Assembly (NCBI GenBank): GCA_910587335.1
Contig: CAJUMG010000015.1
Coordinates: 1 to 22,042, forward strand
DNA length: 22,042 nt
DNA from: an uncultured Oscillospiraceae bacterium
GTDB lineage: Bacteria > Bacillota > Clostridia > Oscillospirales > Ruminococcaceae
Reading direction: 5' to 3'
Numbering within the stretch: the first letter of the stretch is position 1; each line of letters starts with the position of its first letter. The position numbers and the translations under genes were made by a program. Below are positions 14,254 through 22,042 of the stretch, in pieces. The notes beneath the pieces were generated by a model. The model did not search any database. It had not been told where the DNA came from and saw nothing but the letters and a program-made list of their open reading frames with translations.

Positions 14254-14664
14254 ATATCGTTTTCCTTTTTATTGAAGAAACGGAAGTTTTTTCGCCTGAA
14301 CACATGATTTTTCTCCCTGTATGGATTTTGGTCCGAATCCCTAATCCTGGAAGGGCCGCGCTTTAGATCTTTTTTCGCCTGCTCGTGGGTACTAGCGGCA
14401 GAGGGGCAGAAAAGGGCATTTTTCGCCTCCTCTTCAGACGAACGGCCGGAGATATATGATCGTATCTGCTTGTTTCTTTGATAGCAATTTGGGGTTGTGG
14501 GCTTTCTTTCATCCTTTTAGATGGCAGATCTGTTATTTTTTACCTCTCCCCTCTTTTGGGAAAAAGACTGCTAAAACCGGTTTACCAAAATATACTTGTA
14601 TCAATTTTCTCCGTTTATGTTTATACTGAAAAGCAGGAACTAAAGCGGAAAGGATGCTAAGACT
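14254..14664. other. 410-bp gap with no convincing gene
   Basis: No open frame here has a good start and family resemblance. The stretch holds three copies of TTTTTCGCCT, at 14288-14297, 14371-14380 and 14419-14428. It also has an imperfect hairpin at 14401-14432 (GAGGGGC to GCCTCCTC, with a mismatch and a bulge) and a short palindrome AAACCGGTTT near 14573. A tiny minus-strand frame of 18 codons (14363-14419) has a GGAGG upstream, but that site is buried in the hairpin. It could hold a small RNA; no class is recognised. Confidence 0.5.
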
Positions 14665-14937
14665 GTGGAAATTTGTGTGTTACATATGAGGTGGAAATCT
14701 GAAGAAGAAAAAGAATTCCAATACGGCTATGCGCTGTTAGAAACCCAAAAGGAGTCAAAAACCGAATATTTCATTCGCTGTTTTTCAGAGGGAGGAAATG
14801 ATGAAACCGTCCTTTGTTGGATTCATCCAAGATTAGCTGATACTTTCGAAAAAGCTTATACGATACTTTATCGTCTTGCCGTCCGGCGCGTCTTCCCGAT
14901 TCATTTAGAAGATGTGTTAAGCGATATGGAACTGTAA
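14665..14937 (+). CDS. small DUF6514-like protein
   Basis: The frame encodes 90 residues from a GTG at 14665, with AAAGGA about 10 bases upstream. An internal ATG at 14686 lacks a site. The C-terminal part (A-x-ILYRLAVRRVFPIHLEDVLSDM) recalls the DUF6514 pattern of clostridial small proteins (helix, then LAxxxVTPxHLxDVxxD). This is judged from memory. No signal peptide or membrane segment is present. The protein has no known function. The next gene has its own promoter starting four bases after this stop, so the two are probably not obligately coupled. Confidence 0.6.
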   Translation: MEICVLHMRWKSEEEKEFQYGYALLETQKESKTEYFIRCFSEGGNDETVLCWIHPRLADTFEKAYTILYRLAVRRVFPIHLEDVLSDMEL

Positions 14938-14940
14938 GCC

Positions 14941-14969
14941 TTGAAAGGCCCACAAAAAAATGCTATGAT
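14941..14969 (+). promoter_or_regulatory. sigma-A promoter of the nucleoside kinase-like gene
   Basis: TTGAAA (14941-14946), 17 bases and TATGAT (14964-14969). Transcription would begin near 14976, giving a leader of about 98 bases. Confidence 0.8.
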
Positions 14970-15073
14970 AATAACAGGTATTTTTTATTTGATTTGAACA
15001 GTTGTAAAAAGGGATTTTGGCGGTGCGATAAAGCGCAGCACTCGTATAGATTGACAGCAAGGAGGACGAGATC

Positions 15074-16005
15074 ATGACACGGTATCAGGAAAAAATGGAA
15101 ATCATTTCGGCTGAAAAAGCGGCAGAAAATCTAGCGCAGGAACCGCAGGCATTTTTTGCGGCAGAAGAAGCTGCCTTTGACAAAAAAATTCGGGAAGTCT
15201 GTGATTATATAATCGCACAGAATACGTCTATTATTTTTCTGGCCGGACCTTCTTCGTCCGGAAAAACAACAACGGCCAAAAAGTTGATTGCCCACCTAAC
15301 GGCGCGCGGAAAAACTGCTGAGCGGATTTCTTTAGATAATTTCTATCGTCCCCGAAATCAACTTCCTACCTGGGAGGATGGAAGCTTAAATTTTGAAACC
15401 ATTGAGGGATTAGATATCGAATATTTCCAGCTTTTGATGCAGCAGCTGCAAAATCAAAAAGAAGCGGACTTCCCCCTTTTTGATTTTCATAAAGGTTGCC
15501 GTCGGGAAAAAACCTTTCATGTATCTTATTCCCCTGATTCTTTTTGGATTTTTGAGGGACTTCACGCTTTACATCCGCTGTTTTTTGAAGCAATGGGAAA
15601 ACAGCCGCGCATAGGCATCTATGTCAGCGTACATAGCGATTTTGTCGCGGAAAACGGTGAGATTCTTCTTTCGGGAAGACAACTTCGTATGACGCGGCGG
15701 ATCATCCGCGACCTGATTTCCCGTGGCTCTACAGCGGCCGAAACCATCGCTATGTGGGATAAGGAGAGCAGCTCTATATTCATCCTTATCGCTCCTCAGC
15801 GGATGTCCATATTAACACAACGCATGGTTTTGAACCGTTTTTGTATCGCAATAAAATTGCATCAGCTCTGGCTGACTATCCGCCGAATGCCCCCCTTCAG
15901 GACACTATACAAAACTTGATGGAAAAATACAAATTTTTCCGTCCTTGTGACAGTCATTATTTAAGCGCTGATTCTCTGATTCGTGAATTTTATAAAGAGT
16001 TATAA
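15074..16005 (+). pseudogene. uridine/nucleoside kinase-like gene with a frameshift
   Basis: The ATG at 15074 has AAGGAGG upstream. The first 229 codons encode a P-loop nucleoside kinase of the uridine kinase class: Walker A GPSSSGKTTT at 58-67, LDNFYRP near 94, DFHKGCRR, FEGLHALHP, and MTRRIIRDLISRG. After IAMWD (codon 229, ending 15760) this frame goes on for 52 unrelated residues and stops at 15919. The family sequence resumes in another frame from 15763 (GEQLYIHPYRSSADVHINTT) and runs 80 residues to the stop at 16005. The usual W-x-x-V-x-x-GE segment has lost about ten bases. This is a deletion, a sequencing error or, less likely, recoding. The first-frame product keeps the P-loop but lacks the C-terminal part. 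Confidence 0.85.
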
Positions 16006-16019
16006 AAGACAATAAGCTT

Positions 16020-16062
16020 ATAATAAAAAGCCCAGCGATAAGTTTGCTGGGCTTTTTATTAT
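16020..16062. terminator. strong bidirectional terminator
   Basis: A perfect 17-bp stem (16020-16036 with 16046-16062) has core AAAAAGCCCAGC/GCTGGGCTTTTT and a 9-base loop. A-runs precede and T-runs follow in both directions. It ends the kinase-like gene from the left and the lipoprotein gene from the right. The lipoprotein stop codon at 16059 lies within the stem. Confidence 0.93.
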
Positions 16063-16589
16063 TGAAAGGAAAACTCCTGAAAAGTTACCTGAAAATCTTG
16101 ACCTGGAATGGTTAGCGTCTGCAAAATACCTGACTGTGCATCCATTGTTACAGTAAAAGAATCTTCCTTTCCGGCTAACACCCCTTCTGCATGTAAAACC
16201 GATTCGTTTAAAGATAACTGCAGCTTTTCCCCTTGGCAAACCGTTCCAATCGATTCCGCCAGCAGTTGACCAACAGCAGCTTGCGGCAAAGAGCCTGGAC
16301 GATAGCTGCCTGTCAGCCCTCGATATTGAATCGTAATCTGATCCGCTTCAAAAGACATGGACATTCCATTTAAAACATCTGGTGATTGGAACTCCAAACG
16401 AAAGCAATCTTCCTTTTCTTTAAAAAGAAGAGCCGATATCGACAGATCACCATATTCTATTGTGGCCTTTGCTTGGAAAGGCTGTTGCAATTGCGGCGGA
16501 AGCTTCGGAGGTGTCGTTTTTACACCACATCCTGGCAGAAGCAGGAGAACTAGGATTGCAAGCAGATAAAATCGCGGACGGATCCCCAT
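16059..16589 (-). CDS. small LolA/YdcC-like lipoprotein
   Basis: The product is 176 residues. It has a lipoprotein signal with basic start, hydrophobic stretch (residues 7-19) and lipobox LLPG before C21. The mature part is beta-strand rich (SISALLFKEKEDCFRLEFQSPDVLNGMSMSFEADQITIQYRG), ending in FTVTMDAQSGILQTLTIPGQDFQVTFQEF. This resembles LolA-fold lipoproteins such as Bacillus YdcC and clostridial GerS-like germination lipoproteins. The position just after nnr is also familiar from ydcC-type neighbourhoods. The family call is inference from pattern and context. I chose the ATG at 16589, preceded by GAAGGTG; the frame extends to 16631 with no better site. It lies 22 bases after nnr and is probably cotranscribed. 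Confidence 0.75.
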   Translation of the reverse strand: MGIRPRFYLLAILVLLLLPGCGVKTTPPKLPPQLQQPFQAKATIEYGDLSISALLFKEKEDCFRLEFQSPDVLNGMSMSFEADQITIQYRGLTGSYRPGSLPQAAVGQLLAESIGTVCQGEKLQLSLNESVLHAEGVLAGKEDSFTVTMDAQSGILQTLTIPGQDFQVTFQEFSFQ

Positions 16590-16611
16590 AAACGCACCTT
16601 CTAAAAAAGAT

Positions 16612-18150
16612 TTACAGGCCGCGTCCAGCAAAAATCTCTGCCAAGTCTGTCAAAAGATCGCTTGGCAACATACTGTACTGTGATAACCTTGCCGCGCAAA
16701 GATCTGCAGCTAATCCATGCAGATATACTGCGCAAACAGCACTTTTTAGCGGGGGGATTGACTGTGCGCAAAACCCCGCAATCATACCCGCCAACAAATC
16801 ACCGCTGCCGCCCTTTGCCAAACCGGCATTGCCAGTTTGATTGACGAAAAAAGCGCCGCCCGGCTCAAAAATCGTCGTTACACTGTCTTTGAGCACCACA
16901 ATCACGCCAAAATCTTTTGTAAAGCGCTTTAGTAATTCAATGCGATTCTGCTGTAATTCTGCCGTAGAAATTCCCAAAAGACGGGCCATTTCCCCCATAT
17001 GCGGCGTTAAAATGACTGGACCTTTCGCCTGATGTAATATTTCTATGTCCTCGGACAGGTTATTTATACCATCTGCATCAATCACAAACGGGCAAGAGGC
17101 AGATTGAAGCATATCCGCCAGCAGAGCAGACAACGAATCTTTTTTCCCAATTCCACATCCAATCAAGCATGCACTTGCCTTTTTTAGCGTCTCTACAACC
17201 CTGTAACTATTCTTTACACCGATCAGTCCGTCATCGTCCGTTTCCAAGGGAAGAGTCATCGCCTCGGGAAATCGTGTAGATAGCGATGAGAGCACCGAAG
17301 CCGGAGATGCTACTGTTAAAAGTCCCGCGCCAACCCGCATCGCTCCCATGGCAGACAAAATTGCCGCACCTGGCAATCTAACACTGCCGCAAAGACTCAG
17401 CAAATGTCCATAGCACCCTTTATGAGAATCTGCCCGGCGTTTTGGCAAAGCAGAGAAAACATCTTCTTCCTCTACTAAAATTCCATCTGCCAAAATCTGC
17501 TCTCCCAAATCATCAGGCACGCCGATTGAAACCACATGAAGTTCCCCTAAACATCTGCGAGCCGGATAATAAAGCATCCCCGCCTTTATGCAATGAAAGG
17601 TAATCGTAAAATCTCCCTGTATCGCATCTTTTGCAGCAAGACCGGTTTCTGCGGAAACGCCACTGGGAACATCCAGGCAAAAAACAGCAGCCACTGCATG
17701 GTTGATCTGTTCAAATAGCGGCTGCAGATCTACGGAAATTTCTCCATGAAAACCGGTACCGAAAATGCCATCCACAATAAGGTCAGCGGCAGCAATTTTT
17801 TGCTCCGCAAGTGTTTGGTCCATTCCAAACGGTAAAACTTCAATACCCATCTGCAAAAGCCGATTTAGCATTTCCTTGCTTTGCCCAGTATTGGGAAGAC
17901 CGTCCGCAAGAATAACCGAGAGCGCTCCAGCATGTTCAAACAGTTTACGCGCCACGACAAATGCATCTCCGCCATTATTGCCTTTTCCCGCAACAATGAC
18001 GCAATTTCGCCCGCGCACATCCGCTTTTTTTCGAATGAACGCGGCAGCGGCACTGCCCGCGTTTTCCATTAGACGCAAATAATCTATTCCCGCCTCATCA
18101 CTGGCCTTTTCTATTTGGCGCATCCTATCAACCGTAACAACCTCTTTCAT
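16612..18150 (-). CDS. nnr: bifunctional NAD(P)H-hydrate repair enzyme Nnr
   Basis: The product is 512 residues with two domains. The N-terminal epimerase (YjeF_N, about 1-215) has GKGNNGGDA at 55-63 and DGIFGTGF at 128-135. The C-terminal ADP-dependent dehydratase (about 225-512, ribokinase-like) has DADG at 358-361, TPHMGE at 382-387 and the nucleotide loop NQTGNAGLAKGGSGD at 437-451. Together they repair NADHX and NADPHX, hydrated dead-end forms of the cofactors. The ATG at 18150 has GGGGAGG 10 bases upstream; a TTG at 18159 is the only upstream alternative and sits too close to that site. The lipoprotein gene follows. I found no clear promoter in the short gap upstream. Confidence 0.95.
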   Translation of the reverse strand: MKEVVTVDRMRQIEKASDEAGIDYLRLMENAGSAAAAFIRKKADVRGRNCVIVAGKGNNGGDAFVVARKLFEHAGALSVILADGLPNTGQSKEMLNRLLQMGIEVLPFGMDQTLAEQKIAAADLIVDGIFGTGFHGEISVDLQPLFEQINHAVAAVFCLDVPSGVSAETGLAAKDAIQGDFTITFHCIKAGMLYYPARRCLGELHVVSIGVPDDLGEQILADGILVEEEDVFSALPKRRADSHKGCYGHLLSLCGSVRLPGAAILSAMGAMRVGAGLLTVASPASVLSSLSTRFPEAMTLPLETDDDGLIGVKNSYRVVETLKKASACLIGCGIGKKDSLSALLADMLQSASCPFVIDADGINNLSEDIEILHQAKGPVILTPHMGEMARLLGISTAELQQNRIELLKRFTKDFGVIVVLKDSVTTIFEPGGAFFVNQTGNAGLAKGGSGDLLAGMIAGFCAQSIPPLKSAVCAVYLHGLAADLCAARLSQYSMLPSDLLTDLAEIFAGRGL

Positions 18151-18210
18151 ATGGCGCAAACCTCCCCTGCCTTTTGCTTATTTGCAGCGTTTCCTCGTCC
18201 CATTTTTGTC

Positions 18211-18242
18211 AAAAGCCCCCGCTTTAGAAAACGAGAGCTTTT
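18211..18242 (-). terminator. intrinsic terminator after the DUF6106-like gene
   Basis: On the minus strand AAAAGCTCTCG pairs with CGGGGGCTTTT over 11 bp including two G-U pairs, with a 10-base loop. The stem begins 22 bases after the stop codon. The tail after the stem is short of U's, so termination may be partial and allow readthrough into nnr. Confidence 0.65.
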
Positions 18243-18264
18243 AACTTTCCAAATTTGGCACCTA

Positions 18265-18795
18265 TTATTGAGGGGCACGACCAAAAAGCTCCTGATACAT
18301 CTGCCTTGGGATCTGCTCCTTTATTCCCTCCAAAAGACGCTCCGATCCATTAAAAACCACCAGACTGTTCCCTTCATTAGAGCCTTTTGCAACAAAATAC
18401 CATAGGTTATCCGATTTGAGACTGTCACAGGCAAGATACGTTTTTTCATACCGCTTTTGGGTATGCTCTTCTGGGTGATAACGACCAAAATCATCAAAAT
18501 TTTTGCAGGAAGTAGAAATCAATCGTTTTCTTGTTCGCTTAGCAATAATTTTGTCCACGTCAAAAACATCGTTTGTTAAAGAATATTCAAATTCTATCGA
18601 ACGCCGAGTAATAAAAAAATAGCCAAAATAGATGGAAAGACCAGCAAGAACCCAGCAAAAAGGAAAAAACATTCCCAAAAAAAGAAAACCAGCAGCTAAT
18701 CCTAAGCATAACACAAGAATTGCAAGAATTTTCAGCCAATCTAGCGGTTCTTTCTTTTTTTTCACAATTTCTTCCACAAAAATATCTCGAATCAT
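18265..18795 (-). CDS. DUF6106-like membrane protein
   Basis: The product is 176 residues. A short cytosolic start (MIRDIFVEEIVKKKKEP) is followed by two membrane segments at about 21-62, then a soluble part with FEYSLTNDVFDVDKIIAKRTRKRLIS, F-x-x-FGRY and a C-terminal LVVFNGSERLLEGIKEQIPR. This order matches DUF6106, a clostridial family of unknown function, as I remember it. I chose the ATG at 18795, with AAAGGAG 8 bases upstream; the frame opens at 18816 without a site. The gene has its own promoter. Confidence 0.8.
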   Translation of the reverse strand: MIRDIFVEEIVKKKKEPLDWLKILAILVLCLGLAAGFLFLGMFFPFCWVLAGLSIYFGYFFITRRSIEFEYSLTNDVFDVDKIIAKRTRKRLISTSCKNFDDFGRYHPEEHTQKRYEKTYLACDSLKSDNLWYFVAKGSNEGNSLVVFNGSERLLEGIKEQIPRQMYQELFGRAPQ

Positions 18796-18844
18796 TTGCA
18801 GTTCTCCTTTGTTCAAAACAACTAAAAATATGACAATTTATTTT

Positions 18845-18873
18845 ATTATATCATGAGAATATCGAAAAAACAA
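18845..18873 (-). promoter_or_regulatory. sigma-A promoter of the DUF6106-like gene
   Basis: On the minus strand TTGTTT (18873-18868), 17 bases and TATAAT (18850-18845). The -10 is preceded by TGA, giving an extended -10. Confidence 0.75.
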
Positions 18874-18925
18874 TTGTTTTCCCCTTTCTTTGGTCGAATT
18901 TTTACATCTTTGCTAAACTTTTTAC

Positions 18926-18954
18926 TTGCTTTTTTTTTTTAGATATGCTATGTT
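18926..18954 (+). promoter_or_regulatory. sigma-A promoter of pheST
   Basis: TTGCTT (18926-18931), a 17-base spacer made mostly of T's, and TATGTT (18949-18954). The T-box leader begins about ten bases downstream. Confidence 0.6.
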
Positions 18955-18964
18955 TAATTGAAAT

Positions 18965-19214
18965 TAAGAACGCTGAGATTGGGAAAGTAAAAATTCTGTA
19001 TTCTACCGCAGAGAAGGCTTGTCATCGGCTGAAAGCAGGCCTGTGGAATTGTTTTTTGAAGTTCGCCCAGGAGCGGCGGCGCTGAAAGATAGTAGGCGCC
19101 GACGGTTTGCTGCCGTTATCGAGCGCTAAAGTGTTTGCCAAAAGGCAAAAAACTGGGTGGTACCGCGGAATCTTAAGACTTTCGTCCCTTTATGGTGGGA
19201 TGAAAGTCTTTTTT
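18965..19214 (+). promoter_or_regulatory. T-box leader with Phe (UUC) specifier
   Basis: The T-box sequence TGGGTGGTACCGCGG is at 19154-19168. Stem I closes through CGCT (18971-18974) with AGCG (19072-19075) and GGG (18981-18983) with CCC (19066-19068). Between them on the 3' side lies TTC at 19062-19064, the expected place for the specifier, and AAAGTA on the 5' side. UUC is a Phe codon, matching the pheST genes downstream. The UGGU of the T-box bulge complements an ACCA tRNA end (discriminator A). Uncharged tRNA-Phe should promote readthrough. Confidence 0.95.
19175..19214 (+). terminator. T-box-controlled terminator of pheST
   Basis: AAGACTTTC and TCCC (19175-19188) pair with GGGA and GAAAGTCTT (19197-19210), with one G-U pair between and an 8-base loop, followed by a T-run. 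The TCCC arm can instead pair with GGG next to the T-box to form the antiterminator. Confidence 0.92.
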
Positions 19215-19298
19215 ATCCACAAAAAATCCTCTTTTCTGCTAGGCAAATGCAAAATCAGGACGATTGGATCTATTGAATTTAAAACTGAGGTGAAAAAT

Positions 19299-20318
19299 AT
19301 GAAAACTGCGCTGGAAGCAATTCGGCAAAAAATTGTCGTGGAACTACAAGAAGCGCACGACATGCAAATGCTGGAAAACATCCGTGTAAAATTTCTTGGC
19401 AAAAAGGGAGAGCTGACTGCAATTTTAAAGCAGATGGGAAAACTCTCCGCCGAAGAACGGCCGGTAATCGGACAGCTGGCAAACGAAATTCGTGCTTTTA
19501 TGGAGGAGCATATTGCCACTCGTACTGCACAGTTAAAAAAAGAATTGACCGAACAAAAATTGAAAACAGAACGACTGGACGTTACATTGCCCGGGAAAAA
19601 GGGAGCGATTGGAAAAAAGCACCCGCTGAATACTGTCTTGGAGGAAATTGAGGAAATTTTTCTGGGCATGGGCTTTTCCATCGCCACCGGACCCGAGGTA
19701 GAGCTGGACTATTATAATTTTGAAGCCTTGAATATGCCCAAAGATCATCCCGCCAGAGATACACAGGATACTTTTTATATTTCGGATAATGTACTGCTGC
19801 GGACCCAAACCTCTCCCATGCAGGTTCGAGTTATGGAAAAGCAAAAACCACCCATCCGCATTATTGCGCCAGGGCGTGTTTATCGGTCCGACGCAGTCGA
19901 CGCCACCCATTCTCCCCTGTTTCATCAAATTGAGGGACTGGTAATTGACAAAGGAATTACCATGGCTGATTTAAAAGGAACTTTGGAAATTTTTGTAAAA
20001 CATTTGTATGGCGAAGATTCCGTAGTTCGTTTCAGACCGCACCACTTCCCGTTTACTGAACCTTCGGCAGAATTGGACTGCATGTGCTTTAACTGTCACG
20101 GAGAGGGCTGCCGCCTGTGCAAAGGCGAGGGCTGGATTGAGATTCTCGGCTGTGGTATGGTGCACCCAAAGGTGCTGTCCAATTGCGGTATTGACCCGGA
20201 GGTTTACAGCGGGTTTGCTTTTGGCATGGGACTTGAACGAGTGGTTATGCGCCGCTTTAATATTGACGATATGCGGCTTTTGTATGAAAACGATCTGCGT
20301 TTTCTGAATCAATTCTAA
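19299..20318 (+). CDS. pheS: phenylalanine--tRNA ligase alpha subunit
   Basis: The product is 339 residues, normal for PheS. An N-terminal coiled-coil (about 1-90) precedes the class II catalytic core with motif 2 at GRVYRSDAVDATHSPLFHQIEG-like residues 192-213 and motif 3 FGMGLERVVMRR at about 308-319. The substrate pocket segment GFAFG is at 305-309. A cysteine-rich stretch (C261, C263, C266, C271, C274) before GWIEILGCGMVHP may bind zinc. The enzyme charges tRNA-Phe as an alpha2beta2 tetramer with PheT. The ATG at 19299 has GAGGTG 6 bases upstream. The frame opens back to 19107, but that part is T-box leader. Confidence 0.97.
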   Translation: MKTALEAIRQKIVVELQEAHDMQMLENIRVKFLGKKGELTAILKQMGKLSAEERPVIGQLANEIRAFMEEHIATRTAQLKKELTEQKLKTERLDVTLPGKKGAIGKKHPLNTVLEEIEEIFLGMGFSIATGPEVELDYYNFEALNMPKDHPARDTQDTFYISDNVLLRTQTSPMQVRVMEKQKPPIRIIAPGRVYRSDAVDATHSPLFHQIEGLVIDKGITMADLKGTLEIFVKHLYGEDSVVRFRPHHFPFTEPSAELDCMCFNCHGEGCRLCKGEGWIEILGCGMVHPKVLSNCGIDPEVYSGFAFGMGLERVVMRRFNIDDMRLLYENDLRFLNQF

Positions 20319-20330
20319 GGAGGAAAAACC

Positions 20331-22042
20331 ATGAATTTGTCCATGAAATGGCTTTCTGATTTTGTCAAGCTAAAGGTAGAGCCGCGGGAATTCTCCGAAA
20401 GAATGTCTTTATCTGGCTCAAAAGTAGAAGGCTGGGAAATAGAAGGCGAAGAGATTAAAAACGTTGTTGTCGGCAAAATTTTGTCTATTGATCCACACCC
20501 AGATGCAGACAAGCTGGTCATCTGCCAGGTGGATGTGGGCGAGGGGGAGCCACTTCAGATTGTAACCGGGGCGACCAATCTCCATGCTGGCGATGTTGTG
20601 CCGGTTGCCAAAGATCATTCCGTACTGCCCGGCGGCAAAGAAATTCGAAAAGGTAAGCTGCGCGGTGTTCTCTCCAACGGTATGCTCTGTTCCTTAGGCG
20701 AACTGGGCCTGACCGCTCACGATTTCCCCTATGCGATTGAAGACGGTATCTTCGTTTTACAGGAGGATTGTCAGCTAGGGCAGGACATCCGCTCGGCTAT
20801 TGGCCTTGACGATACCTGTGTGGAATTTGAAATCACCCCCAACCGCCCGGACTGCCTGTCTGTCATCGGTCTTGCCCGGGAAGTGGCCGCCACCTTCGGA
20901 AAAAATCTGACTCTGCATGAGCCGAAGGTCGAGCAGGAAACCGGCGATATCCAGGATCTGCTGTCGGTTACTGTGGAGAATACCGAGCTGTGCCCGCATT
21001 ATGTAGCGCGAATGGTAAAAAATATTAAAATCGCCCCTTCCCCTCGTTGGCTGCGGGAACGGCTGCGGGCCAGCGGCGTCCGCCCGATCAACAACATCGT
21101 TGATATTACCAACTATGTCATGCTGGAATACGGCCAGCCCATGCACGCTTTCGATTATAAATATATCAAAGGTGGAAAAATTGTGGTTCGCAACGCCAAG
21201 GAGGGTGAGTCTATTATGACCCTCGACGGTGTGGAGCGCAAGCTTTCGCCGGAAATGCTGGTCATCTGCGATGAAGAAAAGCCCTCAGGAATTGCCGGTG
21301 TTATGGGCGGTGAATATAGTGGTATTATGGATGATACCGACACAATTGTTTTTGAATCTGCGTGCTTTTTGGGCTCCTCTATCCGTACCACTGCCAGAAA
21401 ACTTGGAATGCGCACTGAAAGCTCTGCCCGCTATGAGAAGGGGTTGGATACGCAGACCTGTATTCCCGCTGTTATGCGCGCTTGTGAACTGGTTGAGCTT
21501 TTAGGCGCTGGCGAAGTGGTCGGCGGAATAATTGATATTGATAACGCCGGCTATCAGCCGACCGAAATTGGTTTGGACCCCCAGTGGATCAATCGGTTTA
21601 TCGGCATTGACATCAGCCGCGAGGAAATGGTTTCCATCCTGGAACAGCTTGGCTGCAAGGTAAACGGCGATACTATTCTTGTCCCTTCTTTCCGCAGAGA
21701 TTTAGAGCATAAAGCGGATATCGCCGAGGAAATTGCCCGTTTCCACGGATATGACAAAATCCCTTCGACAGCCATCCGCGGCGTTGCTCAAGGCGCTTTG
21801 ACCGAGTATCAAAAATTTGAACGCACCCTCACAAATGCTCTACTTGCGCAGGGCTGCTATGAAATCTCCACCTACTCTTTTATCAGTCCCAAATATTATG
21901 ATAAAATCTGCCTGCCTACAGAGCATCCTCTGCGTAAATCGGTTGTCATCCTAAACCCTTTGGGTGAAGATACAAGCGTTATGCGGACCATCGCGGTTCC
22001 TTCTATGCTGGAAACTTTATCCAGAAACTACAATAATCGCAA
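20331..22042 (+). CDS. pheT: phenylalanine--tRNA ligase beta subunit, cut by the window end
   Basis: The frame starts at the ATG at 20331, 7 bases after AAGGAGG, which overlaps the pheS stop. It stays open for 570 codons to the end of the window; PheT is about 800 residues, so the C-terminal part is missing. Visible parts are the N-terminal start MNLSMKWLSDFVKL, the tRNA-binding OB domain (IDPHPDADKLVICQVDVG, near 50), EITPNRPDCLSVIGLAREVAA, the B3/4 editing domain with RPINNIVDITNYVM and the GVMGGEYSG block, and the B5 domain. PheT holds the editing site that removes mischarged Tyr. It forms an operon with pheS under the T-box. Confidence 0.97.
   Translation, partial: MNLSMKWLSDFVKLKVEPREFSERMSLSGSKVEGWEIEGEEIKNVVVGKILSIDPHPDADKLVICQVDVGEGEPLQIVTGATNLHAGDVVPVAKDHSVLPGGKEIRKGKLRGVLSNGMLCSLGELGLTAHDFPYAIEDGIFVLQEDCQLGQDIRSAIGLDDTCVEFEITPNRPDCLSVIGLAREVAATFGKNLTLHEPKVEQETGDIQDLLSVTVENTELCPHYVARMVKNIKIAPSPRWLRERLRASGVRPINNIVDITNYVMLEYGQPMHAFDYKYIKGGKIVVRNAKEGESIMTLDGVERKLSPEMLVICDEEKPSGIAGVMGGEYSGIMDDTDTIVFESACFLGSSIRTTARKLGMRTESSARYEKGLDTQTCIPAVMRACELVELLGAGEVVGGIIDIDNAGYQPTEIGLDPQWINRFIGIDISREEMVSILEQLGCKVNGDTILVPSFRRDLEHKADIAEEIARFHGYDKIPSTAIRGVAQGALTEYQKFERTLTNALLAQGCYEISTYSFISPKYYDKICLPTEHPLRKSVVILNPLGEDTSVMRTIAVPSMLETLSRNYNNR

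Noticed and set aside
14363..14419. 18-codon minus-strand frame with GGAGG upstream
   Set aside because: The site lies in one of three repeats and is buried in a hairpin; the length is within chance expectation.
14478..14660. 60-codon plus-strand open frame between mgtE and the DUF6514-like gene
   Set aside because: It starts with TTG without a ribosome binding site, has no family resemblance, and runs through AT-rich DNA just before a better gene.
19107..19298. Upstream extension of the pheS frame
   Set aside because: This DNA is the T-box and terminator; the ATG at 19299 has a proper site and matches the family N-terminus.
1..22042. CRISPR arrays, insertion sequences, phage genes, tRNA or rRNA genes
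   Set aside because: No regularly spaced repeats, transposase or integrase motifs, or cloverleaf or rRNA sequences were seen.

Overview
The window looks like a chromosomal stretch from a spore-forming, low-to-moderate GC Firmicute of class Clostridia, probably near the Oscillospirales. The reasons are strong AGGAGG-type Shine-Dalgarno sites, consensus sigma-A promoters, TTG and GTG starts, a MutS2/YqzL/RecO/Era set, T-box and M-box leaders, a Bacillus-type LexA/DinR box, and small proteins resembling clostridial families (DUF3787-like, DUF6106-like, DUF6514-like). The genus assignment is inference. Most of the window is housekeeping DNA. I saw no phage, insertion sequence, CRISPR array, rRNA or tRNA gene.

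Left block (1-5900): a small plus-strand gene that may be spore-related (129-335) converges on a six-gene minus-strand operon. The operon reads ybeY, era, yqzL-like, recO, mutS2, comEA-like. It covers rRNA maturation and ribosome assembly (YbeY, Era), DNA repair and recombination (RecO, MutS2), and a membrane-anchored helix-hairpin-helix protein. phoH, usually in the same operon as ybeY, is here divergent from it. The 350-bp gap between them carries a sigma-A promoter for each direction.

Middle block (5900-12240): phoH and deoD converge on a shared bidirectional terminator. Next come a DUF1905-like gene and an HD-domain hydrolase gene on the minus strand. On the plus strand follow a protein made of three peptidoglycan-binding repeats, a nicotinamidase-like cysteine hydrolase, and dinB (DNA polymerase IV) with a small co-directional partner gene. 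The dinB promoter has a LexA/DinR operator between its -35 and -10 boxes, so this is an SOS transcription unit.

Right block (12240-22042): an M-box magnesium riboswitch with visible terminator and antiterminator precedes mgtE. A 32-codon open frame with a good ribosome binding site lies between the terminator and mgtE. After a 410-bp gap without a convincing gene come a DUF6514-like gene and a nucleoside (uridine) kinase-like gene that is frameshifted near its 3' end. On the minus strand are a DUF6106-like membrane protein gene, nnr (NAD(P)H-hydrate repair) and a small lipoprotein gene. The window ends with pheS and a truncated pheT behind a T-box leader with a UUC (Phe) specifier.

The points most worth following are the mgtE leader open frame, the SOS-controlled dinB pair, the broken kinase gene, the phoH inversion, and late-sporulation-like -10 signatures upstream of two small genes. 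I did not find a convincing previously undescribed multi-gene system.
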